Positions 44,165 to 54,056 of a stretch of DNA of 64,000 nucleotides are shown here, piece after piece (the first letter of the stretch is position 1; every line of letters starts with the position of its first letter). The notes below the pieces were generated by a model. That model saw only the letters and a list, made by a program, of their open reading frames with translations, made no database searches and had not been told where the DNA came from. This DNA is from JBKBUF01 sp046290815 (GTDB lineage Bacteria; Bacteroidota; Bacteroidia; Cytophagales; Cytophagaceae). The DNA is taken from contig JBKBUF010000028.1 of NCBI GenBank assembly GCA_046290815.1, forward strand, positions 1 to 64,000, in the 5' to 3' direction. Made by a program: the position numbers and the translations under genes.

Positions 44165-47100
44165 TTACTTTACCGGAAAAAACACTTTGAAGGTAGTACC
44201 TTTGCCTTCTTCGCTTTCGAGTTCTATTCTACCTCCGATATTATCAATTATCCTCTTGACAATATATAAACCTATACCGCTTCCTTCTACATGGTCGTGG
44301 AATCTTTTGAACATCTGAAAGACTTTCTGTTGGTTGGTCGGTGACAGTCCTAACCCGTTATCGGTAACTGCCAGTACTACCTGTCGGTCTTCTCTTTTGG
44401 AAGTTATTTTAATAAAAGGCTTCCTTTTCGGATGTGAATATTTAATGGCATTGGAGATGAAATTGTAAAGTATGCTACGCATATTTTTTCTTGAAAAACT
44501 TAATTCCTGAACTCTGAAATCTGTTTCAATTTCTGCATGATGCCTTAGTATTAAGTCCTCAATACTTAGTTTGACATCCTCAACAATTTCCTCAAAAGAA
44601 ATAACTTCAAGGTCATCAGAAATTTCTTTTTGAACCTTGGAAATTTCTGTAAGGTCTTTAATTGTCCCTTTAAATCTTTCAAACGATTTCTCAATCATGG
44701 ATTTTATTATGACCAGATCATTGTCCAGTGGAACTTCATCAATTAAAGTTAAAAATAAACCTTCGAGATTAGATATGGGAGCTTTCAGGTCATGCGAGGC
44801 GGTATAGATAAAATTATCAAGATCATTATTGATTTTTACCAGCTCTTCATTTTTTTCTGCCAAAGCTTTTTCTACCAGTTTATAATCTGTAACATCGCGG
44901 GTCGTGCCGGCTATTGCTTCCACCTCGCCTTTTTCATTAATAACCGGTACGATAATATAGTCGTAAATTCTTTCTCCTAATATTACATGTTGGAATGATA
45001 CCTCTCCCCTTACAGGTCCTTTGGTGGCGATTACCTGGTCGATTTCTCTTTCATGCCTTTCGGCTATAATGGGATCATAACCTATTTCAAGGAGCCTTTT
45101 GTTAATTACTTCATCCCAGGTTTTTCCCCACATATTTAAAATCGCATTGTTTACATAAATAAATCTGTAACCCGGATCAAAAACATATATAAGGTCAGGA
45201 GTATTACTTGTTACAGTTTCATATAAACGTTTCCTTCTTTCTGATTCATCTCTGGCAATTCGAAGTGCTTCTTCGGCTTGTTTTCTTTCTGTAATATCAC
45301 TGGCTGCACCGAACCAACGAATTATATCGCCTTTTTCATTTAGTATTGGAATAGCTCTGGAGAATGTCCAACCGATATTTCCATCTGCCAGTTTCACTTT
45401 GTGTTCTAACTGAAAAATGGATTTGTTTCTGATAGCTTCATCCATTTTTTCCTTCACTAAGGGTTGGTCAGATAGTGGTATATTATTTTCAAACCAATCT
45501 GATCTTGGCTTGCCAGTATCAGGTACAAATACCTTGCCTTCCAGTATTCCCATTTCAGACCAATCCGGATTCATGCTGTATATTACATCTGAAGTGGCGG
45601 TGATTAAAGCCCTCAAATGTTCTTCACTGTCTCTTAAAGCATCTTCAATCTGTTTTCGCTCTATTACCAGCTTAGCTGTTTGGATGCTCATCTCAATCAG
45701 ATTAATCTCCTCTTCAGTTGGTGTTTGAATCTCCCTTGAGTACAAAGCAAAGGTACCAAGTACCTTTTCACCGGACAGTATGGGAATAGACCAGCATGAC
45801 TTCAATCCAAAACCTAAAGCGAGATCTTTATAATCTTTCCAAAGGGGATCAGTAGCAACATCAGACACTATTACCAGTTTTTTTGTGAATGCTGCCCTGC
45901 CACAGGACCCCACGATAGGTCCTATGAGGATACCATTAATAGCATCATTGTATTCTTTAGGAAGATTGGGAGCTGCACATGGCAACAGTCGTTTTCCTTC
46001 TTGATCAAGTAGCAGTACAGATCCAATCAGTTTGTTATCCAGACTTTCTTCAATGCTCCTGATAAAAAAATCCATTGCCTCTGAAAGGGTACCTCCTTTG
46101 GTAATTATCTGAAGTACTTTATTCTGGTCTTCTACGATTTTCCTTGCTTTGACCTGAGTAGTTACATCTGTTGCAAAAGATAATATATCGGTAATATCTC
46201 CCTCAGCGTTTCTCATGGCCTGATAGATAATATTTACATATATCTTCTCTGGTGTTCCGTCAGGCCGGGTTATCTCCGCAGGTATTTCTTTTCCGATAAA
46301 AGATTCACCTGTCTTATAAACTTTATTTAAAATATCTAAAAAAGGTTGGTTTGCAATTTCCGGAAAAGCCTCTGCTACAGTCTTACCTTTTAATTCCTTA
46401 TCAGGAAACATTTTTTGACAGAAAGGATTAATAAAGTCATAAATATGATCCGGCCCCTGCAAAGTGCAGATCATAGCAGGAACATTTCTGAATATATCAT
46501 CCAGTATTTCCTTTTGTTTTTCTGCTTCTATACGGGCGGCATTACTTGCCACCAATAACTTTTCTTTTTCCAGGGCTAACTTTTGCTCTGTCACATCCGC
46601 AACAATGCCGGACATTCCAATGGGGGTTTTTGCAAGGTTATAATGAGTTTTACCTTTGATCTGCACATAATGGATGCTGCCATCAGCCCATTTCACTCTT
46701 ACTTCATAATCGAATAAGCCTTCTTTGAGGGCTTTTTCAAAACATTGAATTGCATAATCCCTGTCTTCAGGAATTACATGTTCCATAAAAACACCATGAT
46801 TCCAATGCTCTACCCTTTCTTTGTGACCATATACCCGGTCATGTTCCAATGAACGAAACATTTTGCCTTCAACTAAATCGCAATGCCATGTACCCATCTT
46901 GGCTGCCTCTAAGGAAAGTCTTAATGCCTCTTCATTATTTGCAATATTTTGTCTGGAGAGAACATTTTCTGTTACCTCTGTGGCAGTATGAATCAAGCCA
47001 AAAATTGAATTATCCTCATCCCTCAGTGCTGCAATATGAATGTTAAAGTAACCGGTTTGAAGCTTACCGTTTTTCTCAAATGTGGCCGGCAACTCATTTC

Positions 47101-47350
47101 CTGTATAGGAGTTACCTGTAGTAAAAACCTCATTAAATATTTCTTCGTATCCCTGACCTGTAAGGCCTTTTTCGGAAAAAATAGCAAATATGGCCTTCCC
47201 TATCACTTCCTCTTGCTTCATTCCCCATATTTCCTGCATTTTCGGGTTTACCATTTCAATAATAAATTCTTGTCCCAGGTATATGCAAATGGCAATGGGA
47301 GCCTGCATATAAAACTGGTAAAGATGCTGCCTTCCTTTTACTTCAGTCAT
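44165..47350 (-). CDS. Multi-PAS/GAF sensor histidine kinase
   Basis: A 1061-residue soluble kinase. PAS units begin near 10, 145, 275, 580 and 720; a GAF domain spans about 425-570 (GSVLLLDQEGKRLLPCAAPNLP ... CWSIPILSGEKVLGTFALYS). The kinase has DNFIYTASHDLKAPISNLEG near 860 and ends GSGIGLYIVKRIIDN. It converges with the preceding kinase gene. No membrane segment is seen, so the input is likely cytoplasmic (redox, gas or small molecule). Confidence 0.88.
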   Translation of the reverse strand: MTEVKGRQHLYQFYMQAPIAICIYLGQEFIIEMVNPKMQEIWGMKQEEVIGKAIFAIFSEKGLTGQGYEEIFNEVFTTGNSYTGNELPATFEKNGKLQTGYFNIHIAALRDEDNSIFGLIHTATEVTENVLSRQNIANNEEALRLSLEAAKMGTWHCDLVEGKMFRSLEHDRVYGHKERVEHWNHGVFMEHVIPEDRDYAIQCFEKALKEGLFDYEVRVKWADGSIHYVQIKGKTHYNLAKTPIGMSGIVADVTEQKLALEKEKLLVASNAARIEAEKQKEILDDIFRNVPAMICTLQGPDHIYDFINPFCQKMFPDKELKGKTVAEAFPEIANQPFLDILNKVYKTGESFIGKEIPAEITRPDGTPEKIYVNIIYQAMRNAEGDITDILSFATDVTTQVKARKIVEDQNKVLQIITKGGTLSEAMDFFIRSIEESLDNKLIGSVLLLDQEGKRLLPCAAPNLPKEYNDAINGILIGPIVGSCGRAAFTKKLVIVSDVATDPLWKDYKDLALGFGLKSCWSIPILSGEKVLGTFALYSREIQTPTEEEINLIEMSIQTAKLVIERKQIEDALRDSEEHLRALITATSDVIYSMNPDWSEMGILEGKVFVPDTGKPRSDWFENNIPLSDQPLVKEKMDEAIRNKSIFQLEHKVKLADGNIGWTFSRAIPILNEKGDIIRWFGAASDITERKQAEEALRIARDESERRKRLYETVTSNTPDLIYVFDPGYRFIYVNNAILNMWGKTWDEVINKRLLEIGYDPIIAERHEREIDQVIATKGPVRGEVSFQHVILGERIYDYIIVPVINEKGEVEAIAGTTRDVTDYKLVEKALAEKNEELVKINNDLDNFIYTASHDLKAPISNLEGLFLTLIDEVPLDNDLVIIKSMIEKSFERFKGTIKDLTEISKVQKEISDDLEVISFEEIVEDVKLSIEDLILRHHAEIETDFRVQELSFSRKNMRSILYNFISNAIKYSHPKRKPFIKITSKREDRQVVLAVTDNGLGLSPTNQQKVFQMFKRFHDHVEGSGIGLYIVKRIIDNIGGRIELESEEGKGTTFKVFFPVK

Positions 47351-47700
47351 TATGTAAGTTGAAATGTATCTGCAAAGTTAATGTGGTGTTTTCGAATTTA
47401 AAGCTTAAAAAAGTTTATTTAATTATAAGATGCACCTTTAGGGTTGACTGTAATTTCTCGTATCTATAACTATAAACAGTATATATTGTTTGTTTTTCCT
47501 CTTAATGACTTTACTTGCAAATAGTTACATTGGATTGCTCTGTTCAGCATTTCGGCTTGAAATAACTAAACAATGCAAATGCAGGAGGAAAGATTGAAGG
47601 TGAAAGAGAACAAGGGAACAGAACTACTTTAAGATTGTTTTTTAAAATTGATGTATAAAATTTTGCCTGGTATAATTTGAGTTTGTAATAATCTTATTCT
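47351..47700. other. Intergenic region holding kinase debris
   Basis: About 350 bases between two minus-strand kinase genes. Apart from the plus-strand kinase remnant at 47541-47656, I see only AT-rich sequence and no clear promoter. Confidence 0.5.
47541..47656 (+). pseudogene. Remnant of a histidine kinase C-terminus
   Basis: On the plus strand NAGGKIEGEREQGNRTTLRL followed by FFKIDV and a stop matches the last strand of the neighbouring kinases (GGKIEVES ... GTTFKVFF). Just upstream, in a shifted frame, RLEITK corresponds to the LYIVKR helix. There is no start and the frame is broken, so this is the decayed end of a sixth kinase of the same subfamily, opposite in direction to the flanking genes. 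Confidence 0.65.
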
Positions 47701-49191
47701 TTATACTTTTAAAAAAACTTTAAATATACTTCCTTTACCCTCTTCACTTTGAATTTCAATTTTCCCGCCGTTACCATTAACAATTCGGGCTACGAGACTC
47801 ATACCTACACCACTACCTTCTACATGCTCATGCAGCCGTTGATACATTTCAAATACTTTTGATTTATCGCTTTCTTTTATACCTAATCCATTGTCTGCCA
47901 CTTCCAGTAAGATATATTGGTCAACTTTGCTAGTTCTTATAAAGATTTCCGGTATTCGGTCAGGGTGTCGGTATTTTAAAGCATTAGAGATCAGATTTTG
48001 CATAATGCTACGGAGATTCTTTCTCGAAAAGTGAATGGAAGATACCCTGGAAAAATCTTCTGTAATTACAGCTTTTGATTCTTCAATTTCATTTTTAAGC
48101 ATCAGCTTTATTTCTTCAAGCAATTGAGAAAAGGCAATTATAGAAATATCTCCTCCCTTTCTGGCCTGGGCTTTTCCTACCTCAGCAAGGTCAGCAACTG
48201 TATTTTTAAGTTGTTCAAGAGATAAATCAATCATATTCATCAATTGTTGTCTTAGCCCCTCGTCTGATTCTTCTTTTAATGATGTAATAAGCCCGTGGAG
48301 GTTATTGATAGGTGCTTTCAAATCATGAGAAGCAGTATAAACAAAGGTATCCAGATCTTTATTGATAATGTTAAGCTCAGCATTTTCGGATGAAAGGTTT
48401 ACACTTGCCTGCTTCTGCAAGGTAATATCGTTTATAATTATAAGAATCTGCAGTTGTTTTTCTCTTTCCTGGGTAATTTGTTTTGCGTTTAGATTTAGCG
48501 TTCGTTTACCAAGCCTGGGACATTCATATTCAAATTCAAAATTTTTTATCTCCCTGGCATGAGGAAGCAATTCTTCAAATTGTTTTCTTAGAGACGGTCC
48601 GTCCATCCCTTTAATGATTTCAAAAAATGATCTTTGTTTGATCTCTTTGTTTTCCGTATTGTAGTTTTCGTTAAAGAACGAGTTTGTCATAAGGACATTG
48701 AAATTATTATCGACAACTATCAATGCCTCACTGATTGTTTCAGTAATTCCTTCAGAAAATTTCTTTGCTGTCCTTAAAGACTTTTCAAGCTCTTTTTGTT
48801 TGTTTATGTCATATACAACTTTGACGAAGTATCTTTCTCCTTCCTGATTTTTTACGATTACTGATTCTCCATGACACCATAACGCTATGCCATTTTTATG
48901 CAGAAGGTAATTATTATCTGTTCCGAATCCATTATTTAAAGCTTCCTTAAGTTCTTCCTCAGGGCGGTTGTTCATAAGGTCAGTTTCAGTATACAAAAGC
49001 GAAAAATGCTTCCCGTAAAGATCATCAAATGTATATCCAAACTGCTCTTCCATCCCTTTGCTGATATCCATTATTATCCCTTCTCCTGTAAGTAAAAGTA
49101 TACATGCAATACGGGAGTTTTCCAAAATTGCATTCATAAAGGAAGACATGTCCACCTTTTTCCGTATTTCGCTGTGAGTTGGTTTTTTCAT
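47701..49191 (-). CDS. PAS sensor histidine kinase
   Basis: A 496-residue soluble kinase with two PAS units (about 20-130 and 145-260; CILLLTGEGIIMDISKGMEEQFG and ALIVVDNNFNVLMTNSFF) and a kinase core with DTFVYTASHDLKAPINNLHG near 290, ending GSGVGMSLVARIVNGNGG. The G2 box (GVGMSLVARI) departs from its paralogues (GIGLYIVKRI), so this is the most diverged of the five. It shares no operon with a response regulator. Confidence 0.85.
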   Translation of the reverse strand: MKKPTHSEIRKKVDMSSFMNAILENSRIACILLLTGEGIIMDISKGMEEQFGYTFDDLYGKHFSLLYTETDLMNNRPEEELKEALNNGFGTDNNYLLHKNGIALWCHGESVIVKNQEGERYFVKVVYDINKQKELEKSLRTAKKFSEGITETISEALIVVDNNFNVLMTNSFFNENYNTENKEIKQRSFFEIIKGMDGPSLRKQFEELLPHAREIKNFEFEYECPRLGKRTLNLNAKQITQEREKQLQILIIINDITLQKQASVNLSSENAELNIINKDLDTFVYTASHDLKAPINNLHGLITSLKEESDEGLRQQLMNMIDLSLEQLKNTVADLAEVGKAQARKGGDISIIAFSQLLEEIKLMLKNEIEESKAVITEDFSRVSSIHFSRKNLRSIMQNLISNALKYRHPDRIPEIFIRTSKVDQYILLEVADNGLGIKESDKSKVFEMYQRLHEHVEGSGVGMSLVARIVNGNGGKIEIQSEEGKGSIFKVFLKV

Positions 49192-49391
49192 CTTAATTGA
49201 ATCTGTCGATCGCTTTGCCTATACAAAGTAGCGCCCAAATGTAACCCTGAATATTCCGATTGGTTTTGTAAATACTAATTATTTACTATATGAATTTTGA
49301 CAGTTTTTCCCACCTTTCTCTTAACATCCCGATAATTTTTGAACATTTTCAATAATTTCAGGTTACATAGAGATTTGTGTAAATTTTTTGT

Positions 49392-50555
49392 ATGGTTAAA
49401 AATGATATTGAACATATCCTCCTGCAAGCCAAGGAGGTAAGTAAAACAGTAATTTCAGAAGAAGCCTGTAAAACCGATAAAGAGGCCCGATGGCCGGAAA
49501 GATCTATTCGTGCTTTATTAAATGCTGGTTTGGGTGGGCTGGTAGTCCCTGAAATGCATGGCGGACTAGGACAAGGACTTACAGGATTAGTAAAAGTATG
49601 TGAAATAATTTCTCAGCAATGTGCCTCTACCAGCATGTGTTATGGTATGCATTGTGTTGGTTCTGCAGTGCTTTCAGCTAAAGCCACAGAGTTTCAAAAG
49701 AAAAATTTTATTGAGCCTATAGTAGAGGGAAAATATATCAGCACAATAGCATTGAGCGAACCGGGAACCGGTGCTCACTTTTATTTTCCGCATACGCAGC
49801 TAACTTCAATGCCTGATGGAACATTGAAATTAAATGGGACAAAATCATTTGTAACCAACGGAGAAAAGGCCGACATATATGTAATATCTACGCTAGCATT
49901 AGATCCTACTGCTCCTCCTAATGAATTTTCCTGTGTGGCAGTAGAAAAAAATACCCCCGGAATGAAGTGGGGTGAGCCCTGGAAAGGAATGGGTATGCGA
50001 GGTAACTCATCTACAAACCTGGAATTATATAATGTAAAAATACCTGCAGATTATCTGCTTGGGGAAAAGGGAGATCAGTTGTGGTATGTATTCAATGTTG
50101 TAGCACCGTATTTTCTTATGGCTATGAGTGGTACTTATCTGGGTATAGCACAGTCAGCTTTTGAAGAAGCATGTAAACACATTCATTCCAGAAGTTATAC
50201 TCATAGTGGAACTTCACTTGCTTCTGCAGCTGTTATTCAGCATCGTTTGGGATCAATATGGGCAAAACTCGAAAGAACCAGATCCCTTATTTACCAGGCT
50301 GCTTCTCTTGGTGATAAAGGAGAGGAAGCAGCTGTTCAATTTATAATGGCGGAAAAAGCAGAAGTAGGCCATTGTGTAGTAGACATAGTGAATGAGGCAT
50401 TAACACTATCCGGAGGTATTGCATACAGAGAAAATTCAAAACTGGAGTTGTTGTTAAGAGATGCCAGAGCTGCTCATATAATGGCTCCTACAACAGATTT
50501 CTTATATATGTGGATAGGTCGTTCTATATTGGATCAACCAATACTGGGAGAATAA
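49392..50555 (+). CDS. Acyl-CoA dehydrogenase
   Basis: A 387-residue FAD enzyme of the acyl-CoA dehydrogenase family: ALSEPGTGAHFYFPHTQ near 120, KSFVTNGEKADIYV near 150 and a C-terminal helical bundle with GGIAYRENSKLELLLRDARAAHIMAPTTD. In the first loop the usual GSD is replaced by GAHF. The catalytic base cannot be fixed by eye. It precedes a histidine kinase gene by 8 bases, so the two are probably co-transcribed, an unusual pairing. Confidence 0.85.
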   Translation: MVKNDIEHILLQAKEVSKTVISEEACKTDKEARWPERSIRALLNAGLGGLVVPEMHGGLGQGLTGLVKVCEIISQQCASTSMCYGMHCVGSAVLSAKATEFQKKNFIEPIVEGKYISTIALSEPGTGAHFYFPHTQLTSMPDGTLKLNGTKSFVTNGEKADIYVISTLALDPTAPPNEFSCVAVEKNTPGMKWGEPWKGMGMRGNSSTNLELYNVKIPADYLLGEKGDQLWYVFNVVAPYFLMAMSGTYLGIAQSAFEEACKHIHSRSYTHSGTSLASAAVIQHRLGSIWAKLERTRSLIYQAASLGDKGEEAAVQFIMAEKAEVGHCVVDIVNEALTLSGGIAYRENSKLELLLRDARAAHIMAPTTDFLYMWIGRSILDQPILGE

Positions 50556-50563
50556 TTGGTCAA

Positions 50564-52075
50564 ATGAAGATTGAAATAGCATATTCAGGTGTAAAAGATA
50601 AATACCTTTCCGGTATTAAAAAGTATCTTAAGCTGAAAAACAGCGTCTTCACGGAACTGCCTGATGAAAACTATGAGCATTTTCTAGTTCAAAAAAAGGT
50701 AGATGCTCTTATCATCGGTGAAGAAATAAGTAATCCTATACGATTGGCACAGTATGCCTACTCAGCCGATAAGTCTTTATCTATATTAATAATTTCTGAA
50801 CCTTCGCATTATAAAAATTTAAAACAGGCAATTTTATTTACTCCGTTTATCGGACCTACTGTCAACTGTATTTCTGATGGTGATGAATTTACAGTGGCTA
50901 ATAAAATTGATGACCTGATTCATAAGACACACCAACGCAGAAATTATGAATCTCTGAAAAAAATTCACCCACCTGTTTATGTAACGCCTAAAATTGAACA
51001 ATTAAAAAAGGAATACATAAATAAGTTTTTTGAAAAAGCTCCTGTAGGTGCAATATTGTTAGGTGAAGAAAATACTATTATCGGACTAAATTACCAGGCT
51101 TCCCACATATTTAAAGTGGCAGAGAAAGATTTACTTGGTAAAATATTCTATTACTTTTTTCCGAATGAGGAGAAGTCAAATGTAAAAGTCTTTATCGGGG
51201 AGGAATATAAAGTTAATCCGAAAAGAAAGTTCTTAAAGTCTATAAATCCGGAGCAGCATGTTGAACTGGCAATAACAGAAGTAAACCTGGAAGGCAACTT
51301 TACTTATAAAGTTGTAATTGTAGACGATATCACCAACACAGTGGTTAAAGATCGGCAAATTCAGAACCAATTATCAGAATTAAAAAAGATAAATGCTGAC
51401 CTGGATAATTTTATTTATACCGCTTCCCATGATCTTAAATCACCTATTTCAAATATTGAAGGATTGGTTTATACATTGAAGGATATTTATATAAATGACC
51501 AGGATAAGGATGAATTGGGACACGTGTTGGAATTATTGGAGAAATCCATAAACAGGTTCAGGAATACAATTCAAGACCTTACTGACATTGCAAAAATTCA
51601 AAAGAATATAAGTGAAGACATTGAAAATGTCGAAATAAAAGAAACTATCGGAGAGGTTCTTGAATCTATAGAAAAAGAAATAAGAGAATCCAATGCTAAA
51701 ATAATTATTGATTCTGAAGATTGCACACTTATTCGTATGTCAAAGGCCAACTTTAAAAGTGTAATTTACAATCTTGTAAGCAATGCAATTAAATATCGCT
51801 CTCCTGATCGGAGTCCTTTGGTGGAAATAAGATGCAGAAATATGGAAGATTATGTTTTGATACAGGTAAAGGACAATGGACTAGGCATCAGCGAGACCAA
51901 CAAGAGTAAGATGTTTACTATGTTTAAAAGATTCCATAGTCATGTAGAAGGAACAGGGATAGGACTTTATATTGTTAAACGTATTTTAGATAATTCAGGC
52001 GGAAAAATTGAGGTAGAAAGTCAGGAAGACAAAGGAACTCATTTTAAAGTATATTTCAGGAGTGTTAAAGGATAG
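50564..52075 (+). CDS. PAS sensor histidine kinase with a pseudo-receiver-like N-terminus
   Basis: A 503-residue kinase. Residues 1-140 alternate strands and helices as in a receiver (MKIEIAYSGVKDKYLSG, VDALIIGEEIS, LSILIISEPSH) but lack the phosphate-accepting Asp (GEEIS in its place). A PAS unit (about 155-265) and a kinase core follow (DNFIYTASHDLKSPISNIEG near 290, GTGIGLYIVKRILDN at the end). The ATG is chosen over an upstream GTG that would overlap the acyl-CoA dehydrogenase. Kinase core close to the other local paralogues. Confidence 0.85.
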   Translation: MKIEIAYSGVKDKYLSGIKKYLKLKNSVFTELPDENYEHFLVQKKVDALIIGEEISNPIRLAQYAYSADKSLSILIISEPSHYKNLKQAILFTPFIGPTVNCISDGDEFTVANKIDDLIHKTHQRRNYESLKKIHPPVYVTPKIEQLKKEYINKFFEKAPVGAILLGEENTIIGLNYQASHIFKVAEKDLLGKIFYYFFPNEEKSNVKVFIGEEYKVNPKRKFLKSINPEQHVELAITEVNLEGNFTYKVVIVDDITNTVVKDRQIQNQLSELKKINADLDNFIYTASHDLKSPISNIEGLVYTLKDIYINDQDKDELGHVLELLEKSINRFRNTIQDLTDIAKIQKNISEDIENVEIKETIGEVLESIEKEIRESNAKIIIDSEDCTLIRMSKANFKSVIYNLVSNAIKYRSPDRSPLVEIRCRNMEDYVLIQVKDNGLGISETNKSKMFTMFKRFHSHVEGTGIGLYIVKRILDNSGGKIEVESQEDKGTHFKVYFRSVKG

Positions 52076-52118
52076 AACTAACCCAAATATTTTTTAATTT
52101 AATTTTTATAATATCAGT

Positions 52119-52207
52119 CCTTGTTTCAAAGAGGATATATGATAAAGTAAATTGTATCGCATGTTATTAATAAAATGAAAAAGCCCCGGGAAAATCCGAG
52201 GCCTTTT
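52119..52207. terminator. Terminator preceded by a dispersed-repeat fragment
   Basis: GCCCCGG (52183-52189) pairs with CCGAGGC (52196-52202) with one mismatch; T-runs occur on both strands, fitting a bidirectional terminator between convergent genes. At 52119-52165 lies a diverged copy of the repeat at 25165-25218, including ATTGTATCGCAT. Confidence 0.6.
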
Positions 52208-52285
52208 AGCTAATATATATTTATTTTACTTGTAACTTTTATTATTCAACCTGAGTTTTATCCATCAAATGTTTCTGCAAATTTA

Positions 52286-54046
52286 TTAATGTACATGTTG
52301 CTGAGGACTTTTTGACCTTTCCTGTGTACCTGCCAATGGTCTTAAAGTTTCTTTAACCTCTCCACAGGAAAGCATAGCTTTTCCAAAGTAAGGATTACGT
52401 ATTTCTTTAAATTCACTCAACCAATTTGCTCCTTTATCTTCATTTGCCATGGGGCAATAAGCAACATATGCAGTCTCAGAATTGAACCTAAATTCTTTAG
52501 CCAGTTTAATGATACCTTCGGAAACAATTGCGAATTCTTTTCTTTGCTTTTCAAGATCAGTAGTTTCTTTTATTACAGACAAAGATTTTTTCATTTTAGC
52601 TTCTTCTTCATTCCATAGTTCTCTGGCTTTTCCGGATAATTTGTTTTTTTCAACTCCGGATAGCTGTTTTAAGGCTGCATCTGCATTGTTTATTGATTTT
52701 TGACCATCTGAATCAACCAGTGCATTTTTCAAATTGAAATAGGATTTTGTAAAGGCGCTCAACTGGGTTTTTACCTCAGCAGGAACCGCTGAAGAAAGAT
52801 TTTCCGGCCTGTTCATCATACTGTAACTACCATTTAATTGTGCTGCTGCGTCTAAAGCGAATGCTCCGTTTCTTACAACTTCCTCTCCCTCCTCAAGACC
52901 TGATTCAACGATATATAATTCACCAATTTTTGTTCCCAGAGTTATTTCTCTCATTTCAAACGAAGGCATTTCTGTATCCTGAAGTTTAACATACACCACA
53001 GATCTTTTACCTGTCCATAAAACAGCTGAAACCGGAACTACAATAGATCTTTGTTTAGCTCCTGACTTTGCTTTGATTGTCGCATTGACAAACATTTCCG
53101 GCTTTAGTGATAAGGCTTTATTTTCAAAGGTAGCCCTTACTGAAGCTGTACGTGTTTGTGGATTTATTACAGGGTCAATAAAATCTACTTTAGCCGTAAA
53201 GTTTTGACCTGGTACAGATGGTACAGTAAAATTTATATTGCTACCCACTTTAATTAAAGACAAATCAGATTCATAAGCATCCAAAACAATCCATATTGAG
53301 TTTAGATTTGCAACTTCATAAAGACTTTGTCCTCTGGAAATAAAATCTCCTTCAGAAACTATGCGGTTTAAAACTACTCCGGTAGTGTTTGAAAGTACAT
53401 CAAACCGGGTTTGTACCTGTTGATTTGCAATTATTACATCAATTTGTCTTTCCAATAAATTCCAACCTTTCAGCTTTTGTCTTGCAGCATTATAGAGAAC
53501 CGGATTGTTGTCTTTGGTTTTGGCAGCTTCAAGCAGCTCCTGCTGAGCTGTAATTAATTCCGGAGAATAAATGGTAGCAATTTTCTGACCGGCTTGTACT
53601 TGTTGACCTGTAACATCCACAAATAGCCTTTCTATCCGACCTGAATAGTTGGCAGGAATGATAGAAAGAGTTTTTTCATTAACTGAAACTTTACCAGAAA
53701 GGGTAATTTCATGTTCAGGCTGTACGAACCGAACTTTCTCTGTCTGTATATTTGCCAATGCAACAGCCTCCGGAGACATGGTATGGATATAAGGATTAGC
53801 TTCCTGGTTTATATTCTGTTGCAAAGGAATCAATTCCATTCCGCATAGAGGACATTTACCCGGCTCATTACTCCTGATCTGAGGGTGCATGGAACAGGTC
53901 CAGACCTGAATTTGATCGCTTTCACGAGAATGTTCGGAAACTTCATGATTATTATGTGCAGGACGATTTGCAAACCATCCTATTAAAATTCCTGCTGCTA
54001 AAATCAGAAGGCCGACAACATATTTATTTTTTAGATTACTTTTCAT
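52286..54046 (-). CDS. cusB: CusB-like periplasmic adaptor of a Cu/Ag efflux pump
   Basis: A 586-residue membrane-fusion protein anchored by an N-terminal segment (YVVGLLILAAGILIGWFA). A heavy-metal-binding ribbon near 48-78 (TCSMHPQIRSNEPGKCPLCGM) precedes the barrel-sandwich and beta-barrel parts (ITLSGKVSVNEKTL, GRIERLFVDVTG, IWIVLDAYESDL). The C-terminal about 150 residues are a DUF3347-type domain ending YCPMANEDKG and IRNPYFGKAMLSCG, the same end as the protein at 61444-61929. It is the last gene of the copper operon and links the CusA pump to the CusC channel. Confidence 0.88.
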   Translation of the reverse strand: MKSNLKNKYVVGLLILAAGILIGWFANRPAHNNHEVSEHSRESDQIQVWTCSMHPQIRSNEPGKCPLCGMELIPLQQNINQEANPYIHTMSPEAVALANIQTEKVRFVQPEHEITLSGKVSVNEKTLSIIPANYSGRIERLFVDVTGQQVQAGQKIATIYSPELITAQQELLEAAKTKDNNPVLYNAARQKLKGWNLLERQIDVIIANQQVQTRFDVLSNTTGVVLNRIVSEGDFISRGQSLYEVANLNSIWIVLDAYESDLSLIKVGSNINFTVPSVPGQNFTAKVDFIDPVINPQTRTASVRATFENKALSLKPEMFVNATIKAKSGAKQRSIVVPVSAVLWTGKRSVVYVKLQDTEMPSFEMREITLGTKIGELYIVESGLEEGEEVVRNGAFALDAAAQLNGSYSMMNRPENLSSAVPAEVKTQLSAFTKSYFNLKNALVDSDGQKSINNADAALKQLSGVEKNKLSGKARELWNEEEAKMKKSLSVIKETTDLEKQRKEFAIVSEGIIKLAKEFRFNSETAYVAYCPMANEDKGANWLSEFKEIRNPYFGKAMLSCGEVKETLRPLAGTQERSKSPQQHVH

Positions 54047-54056
54047 ACCTGAATAT

